Source of the DNA: Bradyrhizobium diazoefficiens | Lineage (GTDB): Bacteria > Pseudomonadota > Alphaproteobacteria > Rhizobiales > Xanthobacteraceae | Assembly (NCBI RefSeq): GCF_018131185.1 | Contig: NZ_JAFCJE010000007.1 | Location: forward strand, 248,001-312,000 | Length of the DNA stretch: 64,000 nucleotides | Reading direction: 5' to 3' | Made by a program: the position numbers and the translations under genes | Part shown: positions 53,248 to 61,809 of the stretch, one piece after another | Layout: each line of letters starts with the position of its first letter | Position numbering within the stretch: the first letter of the stretch is position 1 | Notes under the pieces: generated by a model | Seen by the model: only the letters and a program-made list of their open reading frames with translations | Databases searched by the model: none | What the model was told of the DNA's origin: nothing

Positions 53248-54291
53248 ATGCGCATCCTGGTCGCGACCGACGCCTGGCACCCGCAAGTCAACGGTGTGGT
53301 TCGGACGCTGACCAAGCTCGCCGACGCCGGCAAAAGCCTCGGCGTCGAGTTCGCGTTCCTGACGCCGCAATCCTTCCGCACCTTTGCGATGCCGAGCTAT
53401 CGCGACGTGCGGCTCGCGATGCCGCGCCCGGCGCGGATCGCGGAGCTGATCGAGGAAGCGCGGCCCGACAGTATCCACATCGCGACGGAAGGGCCGATCG
53501 GCCTGATGGTCCGCCGCTATTGCCGCCAGCGCAGGCTGCCGTTCACGACCAGCTTCCACACCCGCTTTCCCGAATATGTCCGCGCCCGCGTGCCGGTTCC
53601 GGGCTCGCTGATCTGGCGAGCGCTGCGCCGTTTCCACAGCGCCAGCCGCGCCGTGATGGCAGCCACGCCTGCGCTCGCCCGCGAACTGACCGAGCGCGGC
53701 TTCGACAATGTCGTGCTGTGGCCCCGCGGGGTCGACACCGATGTGTTCCATCCCCGCGCCATCGACCTCTGCCTGCCGGCGCCGGTGTTCCTGTCGGTCG
53801 GGCGCGTGGCGGTGGAGAAGAATCTCGAGGCCTTTCTCGGGCTCGATCTGCCCGGCACCAAGGTGATCGTCGGCGACGGGCCGGCGCGCGTGGCGCTGGA
53901 AGAGGCCTATCCCGATGCGATTTTCCTCGGCGAGAAGCATGGCGAGGCGCTGGCGGAAATCTATGCTGCGGCTGACGTCTTCGTGTTCCCGAGCAAGACC
54001 GACACGTTCGGACTGGTCCTGCTGGAGGCGCTGGCAAGCGGCCTGCCGGTTGCGGCCTTCCCGGTGAAGGGCCCGCGCGACGTGATCGGCGATGCCCCGG
54101 TCGGGGCCCTGAATCACGACCTGCGCAACGCCTGCTTCGCGGCGCTCGATGTCTCCCGGCAGGACTGCGTCGCGTTCGCGGCCAATTACACCTGGGAAGC
54201 CTCGGCGAGGGCCTTCGTCGACGGCATCAGGGCGGTGGGGGCCGTGCTGCCCGGCCGGAACGGTGCGGAACAGCCCCGCTTCGTCGCCTGA
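53248..54291 (+). CDS. Glycosyltransferase family 4 (GDP-mannose-dependent mannosyltransferase-like)
   Basis: A 347-residue GT-B glycosyltransferase. The N-terminus MRILVATDAWHPQVNGVVRTL is typical of the PimB/MgtA/SqdX group that mannosylates or glycosylates lipids. The donor half holds LWPRGVDTDVFHPR, SVGRVAVEKNLEAFLGL and, in place of the usual E-x7-E, the variant PSKTDTFGLVLLEALASG. Paired 13 bases behind an LpxH-like gene. It may form a mannosylated glycolipid, with GDP-mannose supplied by manC at 35647; donor and acceptor are inferred. Confidence 0.83.
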   Translation: MRILVATDAWHPQVNGVVRTLTKLADAGKSLGVEFAFLTPQSFRTFAMPSYRDVRLAMPRPARIAELIEEARPDSIHIATEGPIGLMVRRYCRQRRLPFTTSFHTRFPEYVRARVPVPGSLIWRALRRFHSASRAVMAATPALARELTERGFDNVVLWPRGVDTDVFHPRAIDLCLPAPVFLSVGRVAVEKNLEAFLGLDLPGTKVIVGDGPARVALEEAYPDAIFLGEKHGEALAEIYAAADVFVFPSKTDTFGLVLLEALASGLPVAAFPVKGPRDVIGDAPVGALNHDLRNACFAALDVSRQDCVAFAANYTWEASARAFVDGIRAVGAVLPGRNGAEQPRFVA

Positions 54292-54355
54292 CCGCTCAAA
54301 ATCCTCTCGCGGAGGTGTCTTGCCCGGGCCTCATTGGCCGCGATAACATTCCTCC

Positions 54356-55339
54356 ATGACCGAACAGCTGCTCCCGATCGGCCCCGCCGACATCGATGCC
54401 GCGGCGCGCGTGATCGCACCCTATGCCATCCGCACTCCGCTGTTGTCCTTTCCCGTGCTCAACGAGCGCGTCGGTGCGAAGGTGTTCCTGAAGCCGGAGA
54501 TGCTCCAGCGCACCGGCTCCTTCAAGTTCCGCGGCGCCTTCAACAAGGTGTTCTCGATTCCGCAAGAGAAGCGCGCCGGCGGCGTCGTCGCGTTCTCCTC
54601 CGGCAACCACGCCCAGGGCGTGGCGGCGGCGGCCAAGATCCTCGATATGCAGGCGACCATCGTGATGCCTGCGGATGCCCCGTTGTCCAAGCGCGAGCGC
54701 ACCAAATCCTATGGCGCCGAGGTCGTGCTGTACGACCGCGACCGCGACGACCGCGAAGCCATCTCGCGCGGTATCGCCGAGAAGCGCGGCGCGACGCTGG
54801 TCAGGCCTTACGACGATCCCTTCGTGATCGCGGGGCAGGGCACCGCGGGTCGCGAGATCGCGGAAGACATGGCAACGCTCGGTCTTAGTCCCGACATCGT
54901 GGTGGCGCCGGCCTCCGGCGGGGGCCTGATCGCGGGCGTTGCGACCGCGATCAAGGCGCGTTATCCGCTCGCGGAAATCGTGGTGGCCGAGCCTGAAGCC
55001 TTCGACGACCACGGCCTGTCATTGACCGCCGGCCATCGTGAGCCGCACGCGCCCGCGGGCCGCACCATCTGCGATGCGCTGATGGCGCTGATCCCCGGCG
55101 AGATGACGTTTGCGATCAACAGCAAGCTGCTCGCGCGCGGCGTCACTGCGTCGGACAAGGAAGTCGGTGCGGCCGTGGCGTTCGCCTATCGCGAGCTGAA
55201 GCTCGTGGTGGAGCCCGGCGGCGCGGTCGGTCTTGCCGCGCTGCTTGCGGGACGTCTCGACGTCGCCGGCAAGAACGTCGTCATCGTGCTCTCCGGCGGC
55301 AATGTCGATGCGGATTTGTTCGCGGAGCTGGTGGCTTAG
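54356..55339 (+). CDS. Threonine/serine dehydratase (PLP fold type II)
   Basis: A 327-residue enzyme of the catabolic threonine dehydratase/serine racemase group. PLP Lys is in GSFKFRGAFNK, the Asn loop is SSGNHAQGVA, and a glycine-rich phosphate loop follows at PASGGGLIAG. It lacks the C-terminal ACT-like regulatory domain of biosynthetic IlvA (about 500 residues), so feedback control by isoleucine is not expected. Serine racemase activity is an alternative. The gene stands alone, with a palindromic repeat right after the stop. Confidence 0.88.
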   Translation: MTEQLLPIGPADIDAAARVIAPYAIRTPLLSFPVLNERVGAKVFLKPEMLQRTGSFKFRGAFNKVFSIPQEKRAGGVVAFSSGNHAQGVAAAAKILDMQATIVMPADAPLSKRERTKSYGAEVVLYDRDRDDREAISRGIAEKRGATLVRPYDDPFVIAGQGTAGREIAEDMATLGLSPDIVVAPASGGGLIAGVATAIKARYPLAEIVVAEPEAFDDHGLSLTAGHREPHAPAGRTICDALMALIPGEMTFAINSKLLARGVTASDKEVGAAVAFAYRELKLVVEPGGAVGLAALLAGRLDVAGKNVVIVLSGGNVDADLFAELVA

Positions 55340-55341
55340 GC

Positions 55342-55445
55342 GTCATTCCGGGGCTCGCGAAGCGAGAGCCCGGAATCCCTTTTTCGACCGACTCTGCCGC
55401 GCAATGGATTCCGGGCCTGCGCCTTTCGGCGCATCCCGGAATGAC
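55342..55445. repeat. Double palindromic repeat (GTCATTCCGGGG family)
   Basis: The outer arms GTCATTCCGGG (55342-55352) and CCCGGAATGAC (55435-55445), and the inner arms GCCCGGAATCC (55368-55378) and GGATTCCGGGC (55406-55416), are both perfect. It has the same architecture as the element between metK and ahcY and begins two bases after the dehydratase stop. Confidence 0.88.
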
Positions 55446-55470
55446 GACGTTGGGATCTGAGATCAAGAAG

Positions 55471-55500
55471 GGGGCAGAGCGTCGCTGCTCTGCCCCTCTG
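55471..55500 (-). terminator. Hairpin terminator between dehydratase and caspase-like genes
   Basis: GGGGCAGAG / CTCTGCCCC forms a perfect 9-base-pair stem with an 8-base loop 22 bases past the caspase-like gene stop. The downstream T content is modest on both strands, so it may act bidirectionally. Confidence 0.65.
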
Positions 55501-55521
55501 TTGTGTGCGCCGTTCGCACGA

Positions 55522-57309
55522 TCAGCGCATGAAGCCGCCGCGACGGTTGCCGCCGCCCATGCTCGGCGCCTGGTTCATCGACTGCCGGAAGTTGTTGTTG
55601 CTGCTGCTGACCATGCGGCTCGGCATCGTGTTGATCTGCGGACGGTGGTTCTGCACGTTGTTCTGCCCCTGCACCTTGCTCACCGGATTGTTGGTGATCT
55701 TCACGCCATCGTTGATGCGGATCGGGCGGTTCTGCGTCTGAACGTTGACCGGCTTCGACTCGATGTTCGGGCCAGGCTTGCCGACGTTCACCGGCATTGT
55801 CACGATCTTGCCGGGCCTGCCGTTATTACCATTGGGCGTGGTGTTGGTCGCAGGCAAGGTCACGATCTTGCCGCCGTCCTTGGTGCTGGTCGTGTTGGCC
55901 GGCGCGGGCAGGGTGACGATCTTGCCCGGGGTCTGCGACGGTGTGCCGTTCGGCTGGTTCTGCTGGTTGTTGTTGCCCGCCGGCAAATTGACGATCGGGC
56001 CGCCATTGCCGAGTTTGCCGTCGAGAGGCTTCTGCACGAGAGGCAGGTTGCCGCCCATTTGCGGTCCACCATTACCCTGCTGCATCGGCATGTATTTCGG
56101 CTGACCGAGATTGCCGATCTTGAAGGTCGGGGCAATGTTGTGAGGCGCCAGGAACTTGGTCGCCTGCATCAAGGGGATCTGCTTCGGCTGCGCCTGCAGC
56201 TTCAGCGCGATTTGCGCATAGGGGCTGTTGCCGTAGCTGTCGTAGAAGCTCTTGTACGCCACGGGCGAGTTCACGAGAACCGCCTTGTGCCATGCCTGCG
56301 AGAGCAGGATGTTGTTGAGCAGCCAGCGGACGTGGTCACACAGCGGGTCGTGCGGATACATCCGGATGAACTCCTGATAGTATTCCGGCCGGCCCTCGGA
56401 CACGACGTAGTCATAGGCCTGGCGCGTCGAGCGGCTCGGCAGGTTTGCCGCCATCTGCACCACGGGCGCTTTCACCGGCGCGCGGTTGGCGGCGACGGCG
56501 GTGTCACCGAAGAAAGTGAAGTCGCTCGTGAGCGAGGAGCTCTCCCACGGGATCTGCGCGCCGCTGGTGGTCTGGTTCACCTGCAGGCGTACGCGCTTGA
56601 ACAGCTGCTCGATCGGCACGTTGGGCTCGCGCGCGACGTTCAGAAAGGCCTGCGTGTAGGGGCTGTGGCTGCCAGTGCCGTCGAGCGCCTCGGCGCCGGG
56701 CGCGGTCGAGTAGCCGACGATCGAGCCGTTCGGCGCATCGACGATGGCCAGGCCGCGACCGGCGTCGTTGACCTCGGGGAACGGATTGTTGCGGCAGGCA
56801 TCGAGGATGACGATGCGCATGCGGCTCGGGATCGTCTCGAGCGTCGACATCACGTCGACAAGGCGCACCGAGTTGTTGACCAGCTCGGTCGGGCTGGACA
56901 CTTTCGCATCGACCGGAACCAGGTAGTTCTCACCGGCAAGCTGCACGCCGTGGCCGGCATAATAGACCATCGCCACCGTGTTCGGACCGCGCGAAGCGAC
57001 TTTCGCGGAGAAGTCCTGGACGACGCGGAGCATGTCGTTCTGGGTCAAATCGGTTGCCGAGACCACCTCGAAGCCGGCAGAGTTCAGGAACTGCGCCATC
57101 GATTGCGCGTCATCGTCGGGGTTGGCAAGCTGCGGCGCGTTCTTGTAGTTCGCATTGCCGATCACCAGCGCCACCCGCTGCTCGGGGCCTTGCAGCGCGG
57201 TGGGGGCAGGCTGGACCGGGGCGACCTGCGCGGAAACGGGCCCGCAGCTGAAGCCGAACAGGCTTCCCAGCAGGCTGGCCGTCATCAAAAAAGACTTTAG
57301 GCGGAACAT
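55522..57309 (-). CDS. Secreted caspase-like (peptidase C14) protein with GKIVTLP repeats
   Basis: A 595-residue exported protein. The signal peptide probably ends at VSA-QV (residue 27). Residues about 45-260 are a caspase/metacaspase-like domain with catalytic His120 (VYYAGHGVQ) and Cys172 (ILDACRNNPF). The C-terminal third is a low-complexity Asn/Gln/Pro-rich region with repeated GKIVTLPA or GKIVTMPV motifs (three copies, plus GPIVNLPAG), ending in an Arg/Gly tail. Bacterial orthocaspases cleave after basic residues, but the function of exported forms is unknown. The ATG at 57307-57309 follows AGAGGAG. Confidence 0.9.
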   Translation of the reverse strand: MFRLKSFLMTASLLGSLFGFSCGPVSAQVAPVQPAPTALQGPEQRVALVIGNANYKNAPQLANPDDDAQSMAQFLNSAGFEVVSATDLTQNDMLRVVQDFSAKVASRGPNTVAMVYYAGHGVQLAGENYLVPVDAKVSSPTELVNNSVRLVDVMSTLETIPSRMRIVILDACRNNPFPEVNDAGRGLAIVDAPNGSIVGYSTAPGAEALDGTGSHSPYTQAFLNVAREPNVPIEQLFKRVRLQVNQTTSGAQIPWESSSLTSDFTFFGDTAVAANRAPVKAPVVQMAANLPSRSTRQAYDYVVSEGRPEYYQEFIRMYPHDPLCDHVRWLLNNILLSQAWHKAVLVNSPVAYKSFYDSYGNSPYAQIALKLQAQPKQIPLMQATKFLAPHNIAPTFKIGNLGQPKYMPMQQGNGGPQMGGNLPLVQKPLDGKLGNGGPIVNLPAGNNNQQNQPNGTPSQTPGKIVTLPAPANTTSTKDGGKIVTLPATNTTPNGNNGRPGKIVTMPVNVGKPGPNIESKPVNVQTQNRPIRINDGVKITNNPVSKVQGQNNVQNHRPQINTMPSRMVSSSNNNFRQSMNQAPSMGGGNRRGGFMR

Positions 57310-57473
57310 GGCGTGCTCCTCTGGCACTGATCTCGATGCGAGATTGGTGGCGAGGAAGCTTGGCCCCGTTCGAGCATATGCTCCGTGATCCCTGTCACCA
57401 TGACGGTGGGCGTGATCTGAATCACGCTTGGAACCTGCTATGGTTAGCGATCGATAACAGGAACCGCCGTCAC

Positions 57474-57917
57474 ATGCTGAAATCGATCGATCCGATCCTG
57501 ACGCCCGACCTGCTCTGGCTGCTGGCCGCCATGGGCCACGGCGACGACCTCGTGGTCGTCGACGCCAACCACCCGGCCACGCACATCGCCAGCAGCACAT
57601 CGTCCCAGCGCCTGATCCATTTGCCGGGCCTGCGCATGGAGACGGTCGTCCGCGCCATCATGACGCTCTATCCGCTCGACGATTTCGATCCTGATCCAGT
57701 GCGGGTGATGATGCCGGTCGACGATCCCGACCGCGTGCCCGACGTGCAGCGCGCGGTCCTGGCTGAGATCGAACGCGCCAGCGGCAGCGCCATTGCTCCC
57801 GGCAGGCTCTCACGGGCGGATTTCTATCGCGCGGCAGCGGCAGGTTTCGGCGTCGTGCAGGTCGGCGACAGCCGAGGCTATGGTTGCTTCCTGATCAGGA
57901 AGGGTGTGATCGGTTAG
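57474..57917 (+). CDS. RbsD/FucU-type sugar mutarotase
   Basis: A 147-residue protein of the RbsD/FucU family, which interconverts sugar anomers (L-fucose or ribose pyranose/furanose). The catalytic His lies in AAMGHGDDLVVVDANHPA at the N-terminus, and the C-terminal DFYRAAAAGFGVVQVGDSRGYGCFLIRKG matches the FucU Tyr/Asn region. No fucose catabolic genes or sugar transporter are next to it. It is convergent with the VOC-family gene, overlapping it by four bases at the stop codons. Confidence 0.88.
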   Translation: MLKSIDPILTPDLLWLLAAMGHGDDLVVVDANHPATHIASSTSSQRLIHLPGLRMETVVRAIMTLYPLDDFDPDPVRVMMPVDDPDRVPDVQRAVLAEIERASGSAIAPGRLSRADFYRAAAAGFGVVQVGDSRGYGCFLIRKGVIG

Positions 57918-58297
57918 CTGGACTTGCGCATCAACGCCGACGGCCAGCCGATCCGGACGAGAAGACCGTCAGGACCGTTTATGCCCACTTCATACATGCC
58001 CCATTCGCGGTGACGCAACACGCCGCCGGGGCGGATTATCAGATCGTCCACGCGCGCGGCGATGGCTTCGACCTCGGGCGTGCGAATGAAGATACCAAAG
58101 GGATTGTGCTCCGGCACACGCCAAGGACCATCGCCGGCTTGCGTGAGATGAACCTCGCATCCCCAACCGCTCATGATGACATAGCCGTCATCGCCGCCCG
58201 TGCGTGTAAATCCGAGACGTTCCCAGAACGGCGTGGCGGCGGGAAGATCGTTGCTCGGAATGATCGCGAAGGCGCCGACGCGCGGGGGCTCAGACAT
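57914..58297 (-). CDS. VOC family (glyoxalase/bleomycin resistance-like) protein
   Basis: A 127-residue single-module-pair vicinal oxygen chelate protein. Segments FAIIPSNDLPAATPFWERLGFTRTGG, GCEVHLTQ and YEVGINGPDGLLVRIGWPS match bleomycin-resistance-like VOC proteins. Metal ligands are not clear, so it may bind rather than catalyse. From the ATG at 58295-58297; the upstream frame adds a non-conserved leader. It is convergent with the mutarotase gene. Confidence 0.83.
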   Translation of the reverse strand: MSEPPRVGAFAIIPSNDLPAATPFWERLGFTRTGGDDGYVIMSGWGCEVHLTQAGDGPWRVPEHNPFGIFIRTPEVEAIAARVDDLIIRPGGVLRHREWGMYEVGINGPDGLLVRIGWPSALMRKSS

Positions 58298-58444
58298 GGG
58301 TCCATTCCGGAACTTGCAAGACATCCGCAGCACTCATGCTGCACTTTGCAACCTATCGAGAGAAGCGGATGAGCAGAAGCGGCGAAACGCCTCGCACTCG
58401 AATTTGAGTGGTCTTCTCGCATCCGCCTGTCTATTGTTCGAACC

Positions 58445-58801
58445 ATGTCCCGCCTTGTGTGTCTATCTGTTGCCATCATCCTGTCGCTGCTGCCCGCCAC
58501 AGCGCCCGCTGCGTCAAACAAGCCGCCTAAGCCGGTCTGGAAAGGCTACGGCTTCCTGCCGGGTTATCGGCAGCCGCTGAGCAACAGCATTCCGCTCTAC
58601 AAGCAGAAGGACGCGATGCGCCGAATGTCGCGCGCCGATCGACGCCATTGGTACATCGACCCGGTTCCGCAATATTACGGATGGGACGGCGAGTGGCGCT
58701 ATTTCGGCCGTCCCGGCTTCAACGGCGGCCGCTACAATGGCGGCAGCTTTGGCCCGTGCTGGACGCGGACCCCGATCGGGGCGGTGTGGAATTGCGGGTG
58801 A
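58445..58801 (+). CDS. Small secreted Gly/Trp/Tyr-rich protein
   Basis: A 118-residue protein with a signal peptide ending at PAA-SN (about residue 23). The mature part is rich in Trp, Tyr, Gly and Pro (VWKGYGFLPGYRQP, YYGWDGEWRYFGRPGFNGGRYNGG) and ends CWTRTPIGAVWNCG, with two Cys that could form a disulfide. Small proteins of this style are common in Bradyrhizobium and I know no function for them. It begins near the VOC gene start but diverges from it. The 302-base stretch after it holds two palindromic repeats and no gene. Confidence 0.7.
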   Translation: MSRLVCLSVAIILSLLPATAPAASNKPPKPVWKGYGFLPGYRQPLSNSIPLYKQKDAMRRMSRADRRHWYIDPVPQYYGWDGEWRYFGRPGFNGGRYNGGSFGPCWTRTPIGAVWNCG

Positions 58802-58826
58802 TCGAGTTAGCGAACGGTAGTTAGTT

Positions 58827-58912
58827 CGTCATTGCGAGGAGAGAAGCGACGAAGCAATCCAGAGCGTTTCCGCGGAGGGATTCTGGATTGCTTCGCTGCG
58901 CTCGCAATGACG
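58827..58912. repeat. Double palindromic repeat (CGTCATTGCGAG family)
   Basis: The outer arms CGTCATTGCGAG (58827-58838) and CTCGCAATGACG (58901-58912), and the inner arms GAAGCAATCCAGA (58851-58863) and TCTGGATTGCTTC (58882-58894), are perfect. This is one of the commonest repeat types in the group (recollection). Confidence 0.9.
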
Positions 58913-58947
58913 ATGTGGCGAGAATGCACGCGCCGCATCTCGCTCTC

Positions 58948-59091
58948 GTGCCCCGGACGCAGCGCAGCTTCTCCCTGGCGATGCGAAGCATCGTCAGGTT
59001 CGACGGTGCGCTGCTGAGCCGAGGCCCATGTCGCAGTAGAACTCGTGGCTCCTGGGTCCCGGATCTGCGCTTCGCTTGTCCGGGACATGAG
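58948..59091. repeat. Long imperfect palindromic repeat (GTGCCCCGGACGC family)
   Basis: GTGCCCCGGACGCAGCGCAG at the left pairs imperfectly with a GCGCTTCGCTTGTCCGGGAC stretch at the right end. It is a second copy of the family seen at 9591-9726 and lies directly next to the CGTCATTGCGAG-type element. Confidence 0.65.
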
Positions 59092-59103
59092 AGTGAATAC
59101 GCG

Positions 59104-60555
59104 TTACGAGAAGAACGCGATCTTCTCGGCCTGTGTCATGCGGCGGATCGGCGCGAGCGGGTCATTTGCCGGCGCGCGGGGCTTTTGCAGGATGCCGCTG
59201 GCGAGGATGGTGGCGCCGAGCGAGGGCTCGGACGAGGACAGAGGCGAGGGCGCGGTCAGCGTCGTGGCCGGCGCCGCGGCGAAGGTGGCACTGGCTGCCA
59301 TCGCCGGGGCCTGCTGCTCCATCACTTCGGCGGCGGCCTCCGCAATGGCGTCGGTGAGGCGCGCAAGCGAGTCCATTGCGATCGGTGCGTCCGCCGGGTG
59401 CTCTTCCGCGACTGGGGCGGCAACCGGCTCGGATGCGATCGGCTCGGCATGCTCGGCGGCGACGTGCGCTATGGCCTCCGCTGGCATCGGCTCCGGAACG
59501 GCCGCGTCCATCTCGATCGGCGCGATGATCTCGTCGAACTCCGGATCGGGGGCGGCCATCTCGAGCGCGATGGCCTCGAGCACGGCGTCGTCCTCGGCCT
59601 GCGCCGCAGCGTCGAGCGCTGGTGCGTCAGCGGCATTGGAGTCGGACTCTTCGGCGAAGGCTGCAGTGTCCGCGACCGGCTCTTCGAACGCGACGGCTTC
59701 AGGCGCGGTATCTTCCGGCACGACATGATCGAGCGCGGCGTTTTCGATGGGGGTCTCGCTTTCAGCCGCAATCTCCGACGCGACGGCCGCTTCCATGGCC
59801 TGCTCGGCGGCGGCGAACGATTCGGTGGCGATGGCCGCTTCAACGGCGGCCTCGGGCTCGGCCGCGACGTCCTGCGGGGGCTCCGTAAAAGCCACGGGGG
59901 CTTCGTTGGCCATCGCTGCGGCTGCGGTCTCGGCAGGCGCGGTCTCGGCAGGCGGAGCTTCAGCGGCGGATGAGGGCGCCTCCTGCACCGGAGCCGGGGC
60001 AGCCGCCTGTTTCGTTGCGCCGCCCTCGGTCTGGTCGACCCGATCCTTCAGCAGATCGAAGGCAATCCTGAGCTCGACACGGGGATCGATCGCCTGGACC
60101 TGTCCGCAGGCGGCCTCGATCGAGGCGAGCTGCGAATCAATGAGGTCGCAGATTCGCCCGTCCGCGCCGATCTCGCGCCAGCGCCAGGAGATCTCCTTGA
60201 TGATGCGCACCCCGCGCGGGATCGCCGCGAGGCTGGCCTCGATCGCCGTGGGGTCGAACGCGGCGATCGCGATCGTCTCGGCTTCGCGGATGGCGCGGCG
60301 GATCTCGACCAACGCTTCCGGCAGGCGGTCTTCGACGACGGGTTGTCGCTGCGCCGCAAGGGTTTCTTCGATTCTGGCGACCGCGTCCAACACCATGCTC
60401 GTGTCGGCATTGCGGTTGCGCTTGGCGTATTCGCCGAGGAACCAGCGGCCGCGCGCGGTCTCCATGAAGGCTTCGCGGATCGCGTCGTAATCCTGCTCGT
60501 TCGGCTCGGCCGCGCGGGCAGACATGGGCGAGAGGGCGAATGCTTCGTTGGCCAT
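59104..60555 (-). CDS. Acidic Ala/Glu-rich protein, unknown function
   Basis: A 483-residue cytoplasmic protein with no recognisable enzyme motif. Residues about 15-190 are helical and ordered, including FMETARGRWFLGEYAKRNRNADTSM, a segment I associate with a conserved alphaproteobacterial family of unknown role. The next 230 residues are a very acidic, low-complexity stretch of Ala, Glu and Pro, probably unstructured. The last 40 residues are again conserved in style (LGATILASGILQKPRAPANDPLAPIRRMTQAEKIAFFS). ATG at 60553-60555. It diverges from an MFS gene 75 bases away. A regulatory or scaffold role is speculation. Confidence 0.72.
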   Translation of the reverse strand: MANEAFALSPMSARAAEPNEQDYDAIREAFMETARGRWFLGEYAKRNRNADTSMVLDAVARIEETLAAQRQPVVEDRLPEALVEIRRAIREAETIAIAAFDPTAIEASLAAIPRGVRIIKEISWRWREIGADGRICDLIDSQLASIEAACGQVQAIDPRVELRIAFDLLKDRVDQTEGGATKQAAAPAPVQEAPSSAAEAPPAETAPAETAAAAMANEAPVAFTEPPQDVAAEPEAAVEAAIATESFAAAEQAMEAAVASEIAAESETPIENAALDHVVPEDTAPEAVAFEEPVADTAAFAEESDSNAADAPALDAAAQAEDDAVLEAIALEMAAPDPEFDEIIAPIEMDAAVPEPMPAEAIAHVAAEHAEPIASEPVAAPVAEEHPADAPIAMDSLARLTDAIAEAAAEVMEQQAPAMAASATFAAAPATTLTAPSPLSSSEPSLGATILASGILQKPRAPANDPLAPIRRMTQAEKIAFFS

Positions 60556-60630
60556 GACAATCTCGTCGCGCAAATCAGTACGCGTTACTGTAACGATCAC
60601 CACGATATCGGCCGAATCGCAATTGGTTTG

Positions 60631-61809
60631 ATGGCAGGCGAATCACAAATCCCCATCGCAGCGGCACAAAAGCGGCGATTCGCCGTGGGTCTTGCGGTGT
60701 TCTATTCGGCCGTCTTCGCGGTCTCGGGCACGCATCTGCCGTTCTTTCCGGTGTGGCTGAAGGCTATCGGCATCGACGCGGCCTGGATCGGCCTCATCAA
60801 CGCGCTGCCGGCGATCACGCGCTTCACCACGCTGCCGCAAGTGACCGCCTTTGCCGAAAAGCGGCATGCCATCCGCGCCGCCATGATGGTGTCGGTGCTG
60901 GCGACGGCGATCGGATTTGCGGCCGTCGGCCTGCAGCAGCACCCGCTGGCGCTGTTCCTGATCTATGCGCTGACCTGCATGATGTGGACCCCGACGATGC
61001 CGCTGACCGATGCCTATGCACTGCGCGGCGTCGCCCGTTACGGGCTCGATTACGGACCCCTGCGGCTGTGGGGCTCGGCGGCCTTCGCCGCCGGCTCGCT
61101 CGCCTGCGGCTATCTGATCGACAGCATCGCGGCGCGCAACCTGATCTGGATCATCGTTGCGTGGGCGGTCGTTGCGGTCGCAGCCAGCCTGCTGCTTCAG
61201 CCGCTCGACGACATCAGGCGCAAGACCGCCGCAGCGCGCGCCGACACGGCATTGCTGCGCGATGCCGGCTTCTGGGCGATCATCGCCTCTGCCGCGCTGA
61301 TCCAGGGCAGCCACGTCGCCTACTACACCTTCTCGGCCATCAACTGGCAGCTCCATGGCATCAGCGGGCTGACGATCGCGGGGCTGTGGACGCTGGGCGT
61401 GATCGCCGAGATCGTCGTCTTCGCGCTGTCGCCGCGCTTCTCGCTGCACCCGTCCACGATGATCGTGATCGGTGGTGTGAGCGCGGTGATGCGCTGGATC
61501 GTGACGGCGAACGAGCCGCCGCTGGCGCTGCTTGCGATCGTGCAGCTCGGCCACGGCCTCACCTTCGGCATGACCATTCTCGGCACCATGAACCTCCTGG
61601 TGCAGCGTGTGCCCCCGCATCAGATCGCGCGGGGGCAGGGCTATTACGCCGCGTGCAACGGTCTGCTCGGCGCTGCGACCTCGATCGCGTCAGGCGTGAT
61701 CTACGCCCGCATTGGCGACAGCCTCTACTACGTCATGGCCGCGATGGCCGCTGCCGGTGCGCTCGTGATCTGGTCGGCGCGGCACCGGCTCAAGGCTCAA
61801 GCCGAGTAA
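60631..61809 (+). CDS. MFS transporter (HcaT/MFS_1-like)
   Basis: A 392-residue major facilitator with twelve predicted helices. The start MAGESQIPIAAAQKRRFAVGLAVFYSAVF and the loop RGVARYGLDYGPLRLWGSAAFAAGSLACG (between helices 4 and 5) resemble the phenylpropionate transporter HcaT/MFS_1_like group, which includes nucleoside and sugar carriers as well. Substrate cannot be assigned; no catabolic genes flank it. Its 3' end overlaps by 20 bases the convergent small membrane protein gene. Confidence 0.85.
   Translation: MAGESQIPIAAAQKRRFAVGLAVFYSAVFAVSGTHLPFFPVWLKAIGIDAAWIGLINALPAITRFTTLPQVTAFAEKRHAIRAAMMVSVLATAIGFAAVGLQQHPLALFLIYALTCMMWTPTMPLTDAYALRGVARYGLDYGPLRLWGSAAFAAGSLACGYLIDSIAARNLIWIIVAWAVVAVAASLLLQPLDDIRRKTAAARADTALLRDAGFWAIIASAALIQGSHVAYYTFSAINWQLHGISGLTIAGLWTLGVIAEIVVFALSPRFSLHPSTMIVIGGVSAVMRWIVTANEPPLALLAIVQLGHGLTFGMTILGTMNLLVQRVPPHQIARGQGYYAACNGLLGAATSIASGVIYARIGDSLYYVMAAMAAAGALVIWSARHRLKAQAE

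Noticed and set aside
55441..57300. 619-codon plus-strand open frame opposite the caspase-like gene
   Set aside because: Product is a low-information His/Arg/Val-rich shadow; the minus frame has a signal peptide, His/Cys dyad and ribosome-binding site.
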